From Coniochaeta sp. PMI_546 (lineage: Eukaryota > Ascomycota > Sordariomycetes > Coniochaetales > Coniochaetaceae): 64,000 bases of DNA. This document shows positions 29,787 to 41,643 of the stretch, piece after piece (position 1 is the first letter of the stretch; each line of letters opens with the position of its first letter). The notes below the pieces were generated by a model that had not been told where the DNA came from, did no database searches, and worked only from the letters and a program-made list of their open reading frames with translations. The stretch lies in NCBI GenBank assembly GCA_021432605.1, contig MU271147.1, forward strand, positions 1,488,001 through 1,552,000. Reading direction: 5' to 3'. The position numbers and the translations under genes were made by a program.

Positions 29787-30465
29787 ATGCCTAAGAACAA
29801 GGGAAAGGTTAGTTGTTATTGTCCCATCACAGAAACTACCCCGCCAAACCACGGCGGCTACAGGTCGCACAATGCTAACACCAAGTTTGAATAACAGGGT
29901 GGTAAAAACAGGAGAAGGGGCAAGAACGAGTCCGACAAGGAGAAACGCGAGCTGACGTTTAAGGAAGAAGGCCAAGGTACGTTGTTGTCCCACTCTCACA
30001 CACCCCTTCACCCGTATAAATTCCCTATAAACGTACCAATCGCTAACATCTATTTTCTTTCTCTCTCTTTCTCTAGAATACGCCCAAGTCATCAAGATGC
30101 TCGGCAACGGCCGCCTGGAATCCATGTGCTTCGACGGCGTCAAGCGCCTGGCCCACATCCGCGGCAAGCTGCGCAAGAAGGTGTGGATCAACCAGGGCGA
30201 CATCATCCTGCTCTCCCTCCGCGACTACCAGGACGAGAAGGGCGACGTCATCCTCAAGTACACCGCCGACGAGGCCCGCTCCCTCAAGGCCTACGGCGAG
30301 CTGCCCGAGAGCGCAAAGATCAACGAGACGGACACGTACGGCGCCGACGGCGACGGCGACTGCGGCTTCGAGTTCGACGAGGACCGCGACTCGGACGAGG
30401 AGAGCGCCGACGAGGGCGGTGCTGCCGGCGGCGGCGGCAAGGACATCGAGATTGATGATATCTAA
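29787..30465 (+). CDS. Translation initiation factor eIF1A
   Basis: Three exons, join(29787..29807, 29898..29976, 30077..30465), encode 162 residues. The first exon is only seven codons (MPKNKGK), followed by [19 protein letters not shown], the basic tail of eIF1A. The OB fold is unmistakable: [20 protein letters not shown], then [20 protein letters not shown] and [18 protein letters not shown]. The acidic C-terminal tail ends DIEIDDI, the eIF5B-contacting motif. eIF1A binds the A site of the 40S subunit and promotes scanning and start-codon selection. Introns are 90 and 100 nt. Position-by-position agreement with the family makes this call secure. Confidence 0.97.
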
Positions 30466-31247
30466 GAAAAGCCTTTCTTAGGTTTAAAATACAAAAAGGT
30501 GTCGGCGTTTGGTCTCGGGTGTGTCCCTTCCCAGATCTTCGATAGTCCCAGCGAGTCTGGACTCGGGAAGAAACAAAAAACTGTCTTCTCTCTCAAATCC
30601 CTGCGGTCGTGCTTACCACATGGACTGCTCGGCATTCCCCGACAGTTGGCACATTCGTCCGTCGATGCTATTTAGGGGAAGAGAGGGGTTGAGGCGGGCC
30701 ATGGTGGGAGAGACGTCATGGCTTGTTTATCCTCTAGATGGTGTCTACTTTTTTTTCTTTTTCCCCCCTCCCCAAACGAAGCGAAATCAGGCAGGGCATC
30801 ATTAGCATTCTGTTGTTTGTTATACGATTCGATAAATAGACGAGGGATGGTCACAAATACATGCCTGCGTGCTTCGCCGCCCTATAATACCGTACCTCCA
30901 GTCCGACCGTCTGTGACCCTCTGTTAACGCGAATAAGACAGCAAGATGGCGTGTTGTATGATCATGGTAAGCTGAACTGTAAAATTTCTCCCTAATGGTG
31001 GTGAGGCAGCTGGTTCACGAGGAATCAGTCTGTCTATTTGAAGAATACACCAGTAGCCCTCGCCCTGCTATCCAACTTGTCCAATCCAATCTGCTGATCA
31101 TGCAGCCTCCGCCTCGAATCCAGGCATTGCCACCGTGTCAGGCCAGCAAATCTACCTAGAACCGATTCCATGACTCTGTGTCGTGGTGTTGAAGCATCTG
31201 CAACGAGAAAGAAACAGGGTAGACTCAACCTAAAAGGTTCCATTCTT
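30466..31247. other. Intergenic, convergent 3' ends of eIF1A and WASP genes
   Basis: Contains a T/C-rich tract near 30750-30772. No gene was recognised. The ends of both 3' untranslated regions are expected here. Confidence 0.55.
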
Positions 31248-33318
31248 CTACCAATCATCATCGTCATCCTCATCATCTGTACGGCAGTTAGCATTACCCT
31301 CATTCCCTCTTAAGTGACCACCGTGTAAGGGGGGTTAACTCACCACTTCGGCTAACTTTCTCCTTCCTCTTCTGCAACGCCAGCGCCAGCGCGTCCGCCA
31401 TCCCGCCGCCGCCGCCACTGACACCAGCAGGCGGCAGCCCGCTTCCATGCGGGCCCGTATCCCCGGAAGAGCCGCCGACCTGCGCCTCGCTGCGATCGCG
31501 GATCTTGGTCCTGTCCACTTTCTTGAGCGCCGCGATGCCCCCTGCCCCCTTGATGCTGTCCAGCACGGCTGAGCGCGTGGGATCCGGGGTCGGGATCGAG
31601 GCTGCCGCAGCAGGTACGCCGGATGCGTAGCCGGAGTCGCGGTTGGCGCTGGGAGGCAATGGGGGAGGTGGTGGCGGCATGCCGAGACCACCTGGTGGTG
31701 GTGGTGGCGGAGGAGGAGGAGGAGGTGCCCCGCCTGTGCTTGGTGGTGGGAGGGGCGGTGCTGGAGGTGGTGCAGGCGGTGCGTGGGACTGTGGTAGTGG
31801 AGGCGGCGCTGGCGCGTTGCTCGGCGCCCGAGCTCTAGACGGAAGCACCGGGGGAAGAGCCGGAGGAAGTGTCGGAGGGGGCCGCGAGCTTGCAGGTGGA
31901 AGAGGAGGTGCTTGAGGAGGTCCCGATATGCCCTGGGGTCCCGACTTGGGTGGCAATGGCGGAGGTATGCCGGCCGGTGCTGGGTGCGTATCTCGCGGGG
32001 GTGGTGGAGGAGGCACCGCTCCGCGGCTTGGTGGAGCGGGCGGAACATTCCTTTGGCCGGCGAAGGGTGGCGGAACGCGGAATGCGTGTGATGGGGCATC
32101 CGAGGATTCTTCGATCGGCGTCTTCGGCGGCCTTGGAGGCGGTGGTGGGCCCTGTGTTGACGGAGATGGCCTTCCTGGAGGATCTGCACGTGCGTATCTC
32201 CCAGCGTCCTGTATGGGGGGCGGCACAGCAAACCGTGGCCTTGGCGGTGACGGATCGCGGGGCGGAGTCGGTTCTCGTTGGACATTCATTTCCGATTTGG
32301 CTGACCTGCGCGGCGCTGGTGGAGGAGGCGGTGCTCCTCCCCTTCGTGGAGCCGGCGGCGGCGGGGCTTCCGACTGTGATCGTTGTGGTCCAGCGGGAGG
32401 AGGCGGCGGCGGTGCTCGCAGACCTGCCCCTGAGCCGTTAACGGGTGCCGATGGCGGTGGCGGCGGCGGCGGGGCATGAGCTGCCGGCCTGTTCTGCTGT
32501 TCCTGCTGCTCCTGTTTCAGAAAGTCGACAATAAAGTCTTGATTATCCCGAATGAAGTCGTCCGTCAAGCCTTTGGATTTCAAGTCGTCTCCAAAATGTT
32601 CTCTCCACTCTGGGTCGAAAGCTTCCAGGGTCGCAAATTCAGACGACGGCTTGTACCCATTCGTGCCATTGCTAACACTTCCTGACGAAGGCCTCGAATA
32701 GTGCTGATATGCGTTCGGGGGAGGTGGAGGAAGGTTGGTGCGTGGCGACTCTGGCGGAGTAGGGGCGGAAGAGTGCCTATGTCCTCCAAATATGCCTCCG
32801 AAGAGACCGTGCTTGTGGTGACCGCCGGGGTGCTGTGTCGACCCGCCAAACGGTGTGCTTTTCGTCGATTTACTTGCGTTCTTCTCCCTGTCGTTCATCT
32901 TCTTCAGAAACTGCTTCGCCTCCTTCTCGTCGACAAAGGATAAGCCGGCCAGGCATTCTTCAAGCTCGAAGGTGTGGAAGAAGACTCGGTCTTGGTTGTA
33001 GTTCCAGGTATCGAACAGCTCCTGATCCCATATGACTCCCCTATTTCCCGACTATACTCGTATTAGCATCAAGGGGGGGGGACAGCTCCAGATCCCATCC
33101 CGACTCACCGATATATCCACCATCTTTAACCAGTAGGTGTTGCCCACAAGGTCGTTGGCGAGCACAACGGCACCCTGCAGGCCAGTATACGTCCATTTCG
33201 AGCGATTAGGATAGGCCACATATAGCCTCGCAACAGCTACTGCTTGAATTTTGTTGGTCTGCTTGGGCACATGACGTTTGACAGTCTCCTTGTCGTCTTC
33301 GCTGAGAATCGACGGCAT
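31248..33318 (-). CDS. LAS17: WASP/Las17 actin nucleation-promoting factor
   Basis: Three exons, complement(31248..31276, 31344..33051, 33109..33318), encode 648 residues. The WH1/EVH1 domain starts MPSILSEDDKETVKRHVPKQ and continues WTYTGLQGAVVLANDLVGNT and DRVFFHTFELEECLAGLSF. A GBD-like region is not evident, as in yeast Las17. The middle 300 residues are runs of PPPPPP with short linkers for SH3 and profilin binding. The WH2 segment (VLDSIKGAGGIAALKKVDR) is followed by a connector (MADALALALQKRKEKV). The last exon is a 29-nt microexon giving the acidic DDEDDDDDW end that binds Arp2/3. The protein drives branched actin at endocytic sites. All splice joins keep frame. The microexon was chosen because it supplies the obligatory acidic tryptophan. 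Confidence 0.95.
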
Positions 33319-34147
33319 GCTTGTCGGGGGCCTCCGGTATGCTCGAGTCGGCTTCAGTCGTTCCTTTGCTTTCGATACGTGTCCTTATGGCTTTTTCTTT
33401 CCTCAACGATGTCGCATGTGAAGTCAAAGGAGCTGATGGCGTAGCTCTGCGAAGGCCGTATCTGCGGTGGGCGAGGGTCAACGTCGGAAATCGTCAGTGG
33501 GCGACGCGGCAGCTCAGGCAGGCGCTTAAAGGTGCGTCCGTGTCAATTTCGTGGAAAGGCTCTCGAGCCGAGTTTCGCGGAAGCGGTGGAATAATAATGA
33601 GATTATCTCCGCTCCACGACGAGCTCAATCAAGATTTTACGTTGACAAAGGGCAGCTCTGAGTAGGGACGTTTCATTGAAGCTGTAGACTTGCATCACCG
33701 GCCGATTGCCAGTTGGTGAAGCGATCCAAGTCCGTGCTGGGGATGGCCAATTTCCGGGAAAGAGCCACACGACTGTGGGGTAGGTAATGGGTAACAGTAC
33801 GTACCCAAAGCTGAACGCACAGCCACACTGGTTCGTCAACGAGAAATGGAAGCTGTTGGAACTTGGAAACCATCAATACGGTACGCGTCCAGCCACAACT
33901 GTGGGCATTGTCTCCTGTGAGGCTCGGTGCCTCACTGCTATACTTCAGGTTGGCTGCTTCTTTGTTCACGATGAGAGTCACAAGTGGTATCTTCAGGGTA
34001 TTTTTGTTTGATCTTTGTGCTAAAGCTAGCGGAGGTCCTTATCCCGTTTCCAAACGCCTACCCGTCCCAAGTCAATAGAACGAATGGCGACAGCCTTGTC
34101 TTCACTCCCGTCATCAAGCGTTACTCATACATGGAGGCCTGCTCAGC
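33319..34147. other. Intergenic, WASP promoter and 3' flank of the small gene
   Basis: 829 bp without a recognisable gene in any frame. Confidence 0.5.
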
Positions 34148-34406
34148 TTATTTGTTCAGCTCCTTAGCCTTGGCCAGGCGCTCTTCCTTAGTGCCCTCTT
34201 GAGCAACATTGAACTCCTTGGGCACCGCCGGGCCGGGGTTCGCCTTGTGGTGCTCAAAGGTAGCCTTGACAGAGTCCTTGGCAGAGTCCACAACACCCTA
34301 TGATTGTGCCACAGCCGTTAGGACAGTTAAGTTGGTTGACGGCAGTGAGGTAGCGTACCTTGTTGTCCTTCTGCTCGTGCTGCTGCGTGTCCTTGACGGG
34401 ATCCAT
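34148..34406 (-). CDS. Small hydrophilic protein, 65 residues
   Basis: Two exons, complement(34148..34297, 34359..34406), separated by a 61-nt intron (gtacgc donor, catag acceptor, phase 0). Exon 1 gives MDPVKDTQQHEQKDNK. Exon 2 gives GVVDSAKDSVKATFEHH, then PGPAVPKEFNVAQEGT and KEERLAKAKELNK. The protein is highly charged, lacks Cys and has no signal or membrane segment. The VxDSAKDSVK helix resembles LEA/hydrophilin-type amphipathic repeats, so a stress role is a reasonable guess. The conserved splice signals and coherent composition support a real gene even though neither exon is long enough for routine frame scanning. Confidence 0.75.
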
Positions 34407-34850
34407 TTTGTGACTTGGTAAGTGGTTGTTGGTGGAGTATGAATGTGTTGTAAAGGGTCTCAATAGCTGGAAGTGATGGGTAAGGGAGAGACTTGGATTC
34501 AATAAGAGCCTAAGACTAGGTCTTATAAGCATGCCATTCAAGCACATTCGTACGCGCTCTCTCAACTTGAAATCAGCCGATGACGTTGCAGTCATGCGGT
34601 GCGGATTGCTGCGGATCTAGTCGGCCTTCACCACTAGCACAGTTGCAAAGCACAGTGCAAAATGCTTGGGGTGTCGGACTTCTCACGGCTCTTAGCTAAT
34701 GGACGAGTTCACATCTTATGCACCATTACTTGCAGCAAACAAGCTTCACAACTAGCCACCACATGGTTTTGATCCCCTCGGCATGCGATATTATGAGTCT
34801 CTTGATCATGCCATCTCTTTTCTGATGCAGACCCGACTGCCCTGCCCCCC
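34407..34850. promoter_or_regulatory. Divergent promoter region, small protein and XPF genes
   Basis: 444 bp between head-to-head genes. No specific motif was recognised. Confidence 0.45.
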
Positions 34851-37712
34851 ATGTCGGCGGTCACCGCGCCTCAGCCGGTGAAGCTCTCGCTCCCTCTCGT
34901 GAGTCTCCAGGGCTGGTATCCATGAAAATGCCCACTCATTAATGCACCCTAGGAATACCAACAACATCTCTTCCAAGAACTCAGAAGTGAAGATGAGCTC
35001 GTCATTCTTGCCCGCGGCCTGGGCCTCATGCGACTCATCACCAACCTGCTTCACTCGTATGACGCAGCCGGCGACAACCTCATAGTAGTGGTGAACGCCG
35101 AGGACAGGGAGAACGGATGGATTGGCGAAGCTCTTGCAGAACATGCTGCTATCAGCGTCGCTCCGAAGGCCAGGGGCCTGACCGTCGTCAATACCGACTT
35201 CACCAGTGTCGGCATGAGAGAGAAGATGTACGCACGTGGTGGCATCTTCAGCATCACGTCACGCATACTGGTCGTCGACCTTCTCACCAACTTGCTCGCT
35301 CCGGAGACTATTACCGGTATCGTGGTACTACACGCCGACAAGATCATTGCTACGTCGCTCGAGGCATTTATTCTCAGAATATACCGGCAGAAAAATAAGG
35401 TCGGCTTTCTGAAGGCCTTTTCGGACAACCCGGACCCCTTTACTATCGGCTTCGCCCCTCTGGCCAGCATGATGAGGAATCTCTTCCTCAGAAAAGTGTC
35501 GCTATGGCCACGCTTCCACATGACTGTTGCGCAGTCCTTGGAAGGCAAGAAGAAGGCCGAAGTCATCGAACTCGAAGTGCCTATGACGGATGCCATGAAG
35601 GAGATCCAGAACGCGATCATGGAATGTGTCGAGATTAGCATCCACGAACTCAAGAAGGGCAATACAGGTCTGGAAATGGAGGACTGGAATCTCGATAGCG
35701 CCCTGACGAAGAACTTCGACGTGATTGTTCGCAGACAGCTGGAGCCCAACTGGCACCGTGTCAGCTGGAAGACCAAGCAGATCGTCAATGATCTGACGGT
35801 ACTAAGAGGCATGCTGCAGTCGGTGGTCTCGTTAGATGCAGTCTCATTCCTCCAGCATCTGGACACCATCCATGCCGCGCACTCGCCACCTCCCGGTTCA
35901 ACTAGACAGAGCCAGTCACCTTGGCTGTTCCTCGACGCAGCCCAGACGATCTTCGACACAGCAAAGCAGCGGGTATACACGGGGAGACAAAAGGCCGGTG
36001 CGGAGGCTAACATAGATACCCTTAAGCCCGTTCTCGAAGAACAACCGAAGTGGGAGGTATTGGCAGAGGCACTAGAGGAGATCGACCGCGATCTCTATTT
36101 CGAGCCTGCAGCTCGCGGCGACTCCAACGGCACCATTCTCATAATGTGTGCCGACACAAACACATGTCGCCAGCTCCGTGACTATCTGCAGACCATGCAC
36201 GTGAAGCCCAGGGTGGAGAAGAAGGTCGAAGAGGTGTACGACCCAGATGAGGACAAACCTTCTGCGGCCTTCATGATGCGGAGGAAGCTGCGCAACTACT
36301 TGAAATGGAAGAGGGAGTTTGCCCAGGTCAGTGCCACGCTATTTGCGGAGAACCAGAAAGCGCTCAGCGGCGCCGTCGATCCGCGGACGAAGAGCAGGGC
36401 GCCGGCAAACAAGAGGCGACGTATGAGAGGTGGCATGTCCATGGGTGCCAGCGCTGGGCGGTTGGAAAACGGCAGTATCGCGCAGTACTTCGAGAAGCCC
36501 AACGAAGTGGCCGAACTGATGGCCGAGGTGCAGATTACCGAGGAAGAGGCCAAGCAGAATCCCGATATCACTTACGATCCGCTTGATGATATGGAGGATT
36601 TCTATCAGATGTTCGATATGCAAGACCTCGTCGTCATCCACGCATATGACGGTGACCAGGACGAGCACGTGCTTGAAGAGGTCAAGCCGAGATACATCAT
36701 CATGTACGAGCCGGAGGCATCGTTTATTCGGCGGGTCGAGGTCTACCGATCATCGCACAACGATCGCAACGTCAGGTGCTACTTCATGTACTATGGCGGC
36801 TCCGTCGAGGAGCAACATTACCTGTATACCGTCCGGCGCGAAAAGGACGCCTTCACCAGGCTGATCAAGGAACGCGCCGGCATGTCCATCGTGATGACGA
36901 CCGACGCCCACGGCATCGAGGACCCGCAGGAGGCCTTTCTCCGCACGATCAACACGCGTATCGCCGGTGGTGGTCGTCTAGCGGCAACGGCCCAACCTCC
37001 ACGGGTCGTGGTCGATGTCCGCGAGTTCCGCTCCTCTCTCCCCTCACTGCTACACGGTCGTTCCATGGTCATCGTGCCCTGCATGTTGACGGTGGGCGAC
37101 TACGTGCTCAGCCCCAACATCGTGGTGGAGCGCAAATCGGTCGGCGACCTGATCAGCTCCTTCAAAGACGGGCGACTATACAACCAGTGCGAGACCATGT
37201 TCGCGCACTACAAGAGCCCCATGCTGCTCATCGAGTTCGACCAGAACAAATCTTTTACTCTAGAACCCTTCGCCGACCTCTCCGGCTCCGTCAGCAGCGT
37301 CAGCGCCACCAACGCCGGTGCGTCAGACTTGCAGAGCAAGATCGTGCTTCTGACCTTGGCCTTCCCGAAGCTGCGCATCATCTGGTCCAGCTCGCCGTAC
37401 GAGACGGCAGAGATCTTTGAGCGGCTCAAGGCGCAGGAGGACGAGCCGGACCCGATAGCGGCTGTGCAGGCCGGGCTGGACAGGGAGAACATGGGGGCGG
37501 AGGAGCAGGCGTTTAATACAGAGCCGCAGGAGATGCTGGCTGTCGTTCCGGGGATCACCCCAAAAAATATCACGAATTTGACACTGGAAACCGAGAATAT
37601 CAGGGAGGTGGCTAACATGACGGTTGAAGAGCTGGAGCCCCTTGTTGGACGGGAGGCGGCGAGGCAGATTCATGGGTTCTTTAATAGGGATCTCATTGAG
37701 GACGATGACTAG
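34851..37712 (+). CDS. XPF/Rad1 structure-specific DNA repair endonuclease subunit
   Basis: Two exons, join(34851..34898, 34953..37712), encode 935 residues. The 54-nt intron has a gtgagt donor and a ccctag acceptor. The short first exon reads MSAVTAPQPVKLSLPL, followed by EYQQHLFQELRSEDELVILA. The large N-terminal region is the degenerate SF2 helicase-like part of XPF (VVVNAEDRENGWIGEALAEH, GGIFSITSRILVVDLL). The ERCC4 nuclease domain near residues 705-830 carries VERKSVGDLISSFKDGRLYN, the GDx(n)ERKx3D catalytic motif. A C-terminal helix-hairpin-helix pair (VVPGITPKNITNLTLETEN, MTVEELEPLVGREAARQIHG) mediates pairing with ERCC1/Rad10. The complex cuts on the 5' side of bulky lesions in nucleotide excision repair. 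Length fits fungal Rad1/MUS-38 proteins. Confidence 0.97.
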
Positions 37713-38508
37713 CTGCGTCCTTGGGGACTCTTTGTCACACTCGCCTCGGACGGGAATATATATCCTCCTATAGTTTTAAGAAGTTCGCGTTGTTCTATTG
37801 CCGGCCTCACATCGTATTCCACGCTTGTATCAAACCTTTGTCAGTGGACGTAGACTGTGGCGGCAGCTTCAAAAGAGGCAATTTAGAAGGCTCAAAAGAA
37901 CGAATATACGAAGCGCAAAGCTGAAAGCCTAGAGTGGTATGGACAGAACGTAGTCCGAGACGAAAGTGCTGTGACGTCTTCCTAGGAGCACGAAACATTG
38001 AAGATCTGCACCCATGCAGGTGGCGTACGAGAACCAAGTGAACCAATGGGGCGTGGATTCGAAAATCCGGCAAGCGGCAATGGGCGACAGACGAAGAAAG
38101 AACTTGGGAGTCCCTCACTTCGTCATTCATGTCTTGCCTCAGGCTGAAATGATTGCGTCTCAGCGGTTTGTCAACGCAGTAGAAGCATTGATACATCCAA
38201 CATTCTTAGTAAACAAAAGGGCACTTGTAATCAAGGGACAGCAAGGAGCTTGCGTCTCTATTGCATTTCAAAGGTAGGTATCATTAATGCTAAAACCATT
38301 CTCATCCCCTCCTCTCCTCATGTGGTATCGAATGGGTATCTCAATGCTCGTAGCAAAAGCTGTTTCGTCCAGTCTCCTCCATCTCCAATCCTCGTACTAA
38401 CACAAAACAAAACCCAGTCAGAAATCTAATCAGGCTAACCCGTCGCGTGAAAAACATCGGTCCATAAGTTCCATCACTCATGCGTTAAGTCGTCTGACTC
38501 GAGACGGC
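37713..38508. other. Intergenic, convergent 3' ends
   Basis: About 0.8 kb between the XPF stop and the small membrane protein stop. No gene was recognised. Confidence 0.55.
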
Positions 38509-38796
38509 TCATATACGACTTGTCGTGGTGGTATGGTGATGCCGTCCTGTCGAAGCGTGGCCGCGCCTCCGCCCGCCGCAGTAGCCGCAGGTGAGGAACG
38601 AGACGATAATGCCGATGAAGGACACGATGCCGTTGATAATGGCAGTCAGGATGTTGCCGATGCCTGAGACAACGGCCATGATGCAGTTTCCGATCGTGCG
38701 GAAGAGGTTTTGAATCTGCGTCCAAGGTTAGACGTTGTCAAGCCATAACAGTTGAGGGAAGAGTCAAGCACTTACGCAAGATACGACGGCACCCAT
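38509..38796 (-). CDS. Small membrane protein, 75 residues
   Basis: Two exons, complement(38509..38715, 38776..38796). The first exon is only seven codons (MGAVVSC). The 60-nt intron has a gtaagt donor and a gcag acceptor. Exon 2 continues IQNLFRTIGNCIMAVVSGIG, then NILTAIINGIVSFIGIIVSF and LTCGYCGG, and ends in a His/Thr/Arg-rich tail. About 45 residues are strongly hydrophobic with glycine spacing, which suggests one hairpin or two membrane segments. The MGAVVSCI start, with its Gly2 and nearby cysteine, might accept lipid. I recall this MGAVVSCIxxxFRxIG type as a common uncharacterised fungal small protein. Function is unknown. Confidence 0.82.
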
Positions 38797-40451
38797 TTTT
38801 GCGGCTGTGGTGGTTTGTTTTGTTGTGGTAGGTTATTGATTTTTGGCGTGGTAGTGATAGGTCTTGGTTGTGACTCTTGAGGTTTGAAGATTGTTGTTGA
38901 TGAGGAATATCAGAAAAGGATGTGGCATACACAGCCGGGCAGAGTTCTTAAATATGTACTGGACGGCAGGTCTGGTTGGTGCTCGAAGACTCACGATAAG
39001 AAAGATCAACACTGCAGCAATTCCTGTATATGGTCACTGACGTCAGGCCCCGCCCACAACAGGCCAACACGAGACCCATGACATCGACGCCTCAACCAAG
39101 CCAAGCAAATCAAAGCCTGCCTTTTGTGCCCCAGTCAGCCACACGGCTTCCCAAATGAGCTTCATCGGAAATTTCTTTCCATGCCACATTTGCGTGTGAC
39201 CGGTCAGGTTTGCCTTTTCTGCCTTTGAAAGTCTCGCGCTTGCATCATAGCGGCGCAATGACGTAGCACGCCGGTGATTTGTGGCTTGTGAGGTAGTTGC
39301 GGAAGGGTAAATGTGGGGCCGCAGGTTGTTTTAAGCTGTCAGATATTGCCAAGGCGGTTGAGGCTCATCAGCCTTACTATGTAACACTTCGAATATCGTC
39401 ACGGCTTTGCCTTGGTGCAAAATGACGCCCGCCTCGGCGTTCACTACTATGTTACACTGGTTACCACAGTAGCGCCTGATAAGAGCCCGGGCCTTACCAC
39501 TTGGCTTCGACTGAAAACTCTACTGCAAACGCTTGAGTTTGCATGTCTCTACATAGCTCACGGTGTATGTTCGATACTTTCATTTTCCAACCTTTTGCTA
39601 CGTCATTCAGCCTTGAGTTAGCTCGTAATCGTGGCTTCAGCTGTTACCCCAAGGGATTCCCACGCTCCCTCACGTACCATCCGTTTCAGCCAAATTGTGA
39701 GGTCAAGATCGGGCAAAGCCCTCATAAAGGTATGAAGGTGTCCAGGAATCCTGGATCTACAAATCGGTCACTTAGTGCAGCCGGCTACGTGACCGATTTG
39801 TTGCCGGTTACGGCTGATAGTTCAGACACGATACCACAGTACAATACACGTGTACACGTGTATATGTATACCTCGACTGTCCACTGCATGCCCAAGGTCC
39901 TCACTCCGGCGCCAGTCCAGCTATGGAGGAAACTTGGAATCCGGCTTCCCTGTGATTTTGCCGATACCATATCAATTCTGGACAATGGCAACTTTATCGA
40001 CAAACATGACAGGACGTTATGCAAGCACTCTTAGAATACAAGCTCCGATCATGGACAAGCCGCGTACGTCGTTTTCCTCTCTACATAAGCCTCAGTCCCA
40101 TATAATAAATCGGTAGCATTTTGAGGTGGTGATAAGTATTGTTGCTTCAGTTCAAGGGCACATCCCGTACCTTAGATTCTAATTGCAGAGGACGCCTATG
40201 AAGTTTGCTTTCCTACCCTATTGGATAACTCGATATTCTTATACCCGTGACCGATCCTTGGCTGGCAGCACGGACCTCCGCACATCTGACCGTGTCACCT
40301 TTCGGTATCCTTACATTGCATTTCCACACTGCTTGTCAGAAGAAGCTGCTGATCTTGGACCTGCCCCTTATCTGTGGTTGAACCTGACTGGCTGTTGCTG
40401 GTCTGGTTTTGCTTGGACGCCAGTGTCTTAGTCGTGTCTGATATTCCCGCA
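38797..40451. other. Intergenic, 1.65 kb, PPTase promoter at right
   Basis: No gene was recognised. A run of ACACGTGTACACGTGTATA lies near 39847-39865, with two overlapping CACGTG cores. Confidence 0.5.
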
Positions 40452-41480
40452 ATGGCGGATACTCCCGCCTCCCCTCAGGTCGTCCAATGGATTTTGGACA
40501 CTAGAGACCTCTGGCCTGGAGCTAGACAGTCGATGGAGCTGGAAACACATGTGAGCCCCTTGAACAATGAGATAGCCAAAGATGTTCTGGTGCTCGGGTT
40601 TAACTGGAAGCATTAGGCATCCAGAGCACTCGCACTACTTGACAATGAAGACAAGGAGAAAGTCTTCCGCAACTACCACGTGCGAGACGCAAAGATGGTC
40701 CTCGGCTCTCATCTCTTGAAGCATTACCTCATCGCCAGATTCTGCGGCGTCCCATGGTGGCAGATCAAACTCGGCAGAGACGAGCACAAGAAGCCTATCT
40801 ACCGGGACCCGGTCACCGGTAGACTCCCAGTCTCCTTCAACGTCAGCCACCAGGCTGGCCTGGTGGCGCTCGCCGCCGTCTACGGCTACGGCCAAGGTCA
40901 GGTAGACCTTGGCGTCGACGTGGTGTGCACGAGTGAGCGTCGCGACCGCGACCTCAAGAGCATCGAGAAGGACGGTTGGCCGAGCTTCATAGACGTGTAC
41001 GCCGACGTCTTTGCGCGCTCCGAGGTCAACTACCTGAAATACCAGATCCTCAGTTCCGTTCCCGGTGCACCGAGGGGACCGGGGACAACACAGGAGCAGA
41101 TTGTGGATTTCAAGCTCCGCTGCTTCTATACCATTTGGTGTCTGCGGGAGGCGTATGTCAAGATGACGGCCGAGGCTCTCATGGCGGACTGGCTGGGCGC
41201 TCTCGAGTTTCGAAACTTTGTTCCGCCGGCGCCGACACCGGCGTTTGATGTCCCCGCTGACGAAGACGGACCGCAGGTCTTGAGGAGCCACGACATCTTC
41301 TTCCGCGGACAGAAGGTTGATGATGCTAATGTCTGTCTCCGAGCTCTTGGACCGGATTACATGTTAGCCACTGCTGTCAGGACGTCTCCCGCCAAGGAAG
41401 ACGGACTGGCGTTCAAGCTTGGTCCTTTCGAGATGCTGTCCATCGACGATATCTTGAGTTTCGCAGAATCGCGGCTCTGA
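40452..41480 (+). CDS. 4'-phosphopantetheinyl transferase (Sfp/NpgA type)
   Basis: Two exons, join(40452..40550, 40617..41480), encode 320 residues. The 66-nt intron has a gtgagc donor and a cattag acceptor, phase 0. Exon 1 (VVQWILDTRDLWPGARQ) matches the WilDtRxLWP opening of NpgA. Exon 2 continues LALLDNEDKEKVFRNYHVRD and DAKMVLGSHLLKHYLIARFC. The catalytic motifs are present: GRLPVSFNVSHQAGLVAL, LGVDVVCTSER (Mg-binding Asp) and FYTIWCLREAYVKMTAEAL, the fungal form of WxxKEAxxK. The enzyme moves phosphopantetheine from CoA to the serine of carrier domains in PKS, NRPS and alpha-aminoadipate reductase. In this window the NRPS carriers (Ser985, Ser2027) would be its targets. It is convergent with phytoene desaturase, with only 163 bp between stop codons. 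Confidence 0.95.
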
Positions 41481-41643
41481 AGGAGGCTGGGCTGGTTTGC
41501 TTGAGAGGAGCTTCTCTTCACATTACGTCTGTTCATATGTGGCTATATATCGGACTCCGCGACAAGAGTTGCTCATTTGCATCAAGCACGCCGGAACGCC
41601 GGAAACAGGCAACGGCAATGCAGAACACAACACGGCCGAACTG

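Noticed and set aside
31335-32479. Several long frames on both strands in the WASP proline-rich region
   Set aside because: Poly-Pro codons create open Gly-rich or His/Arg-rich frames in other phases; only the WASP frame joins conserved WH1 and WH2 parts.
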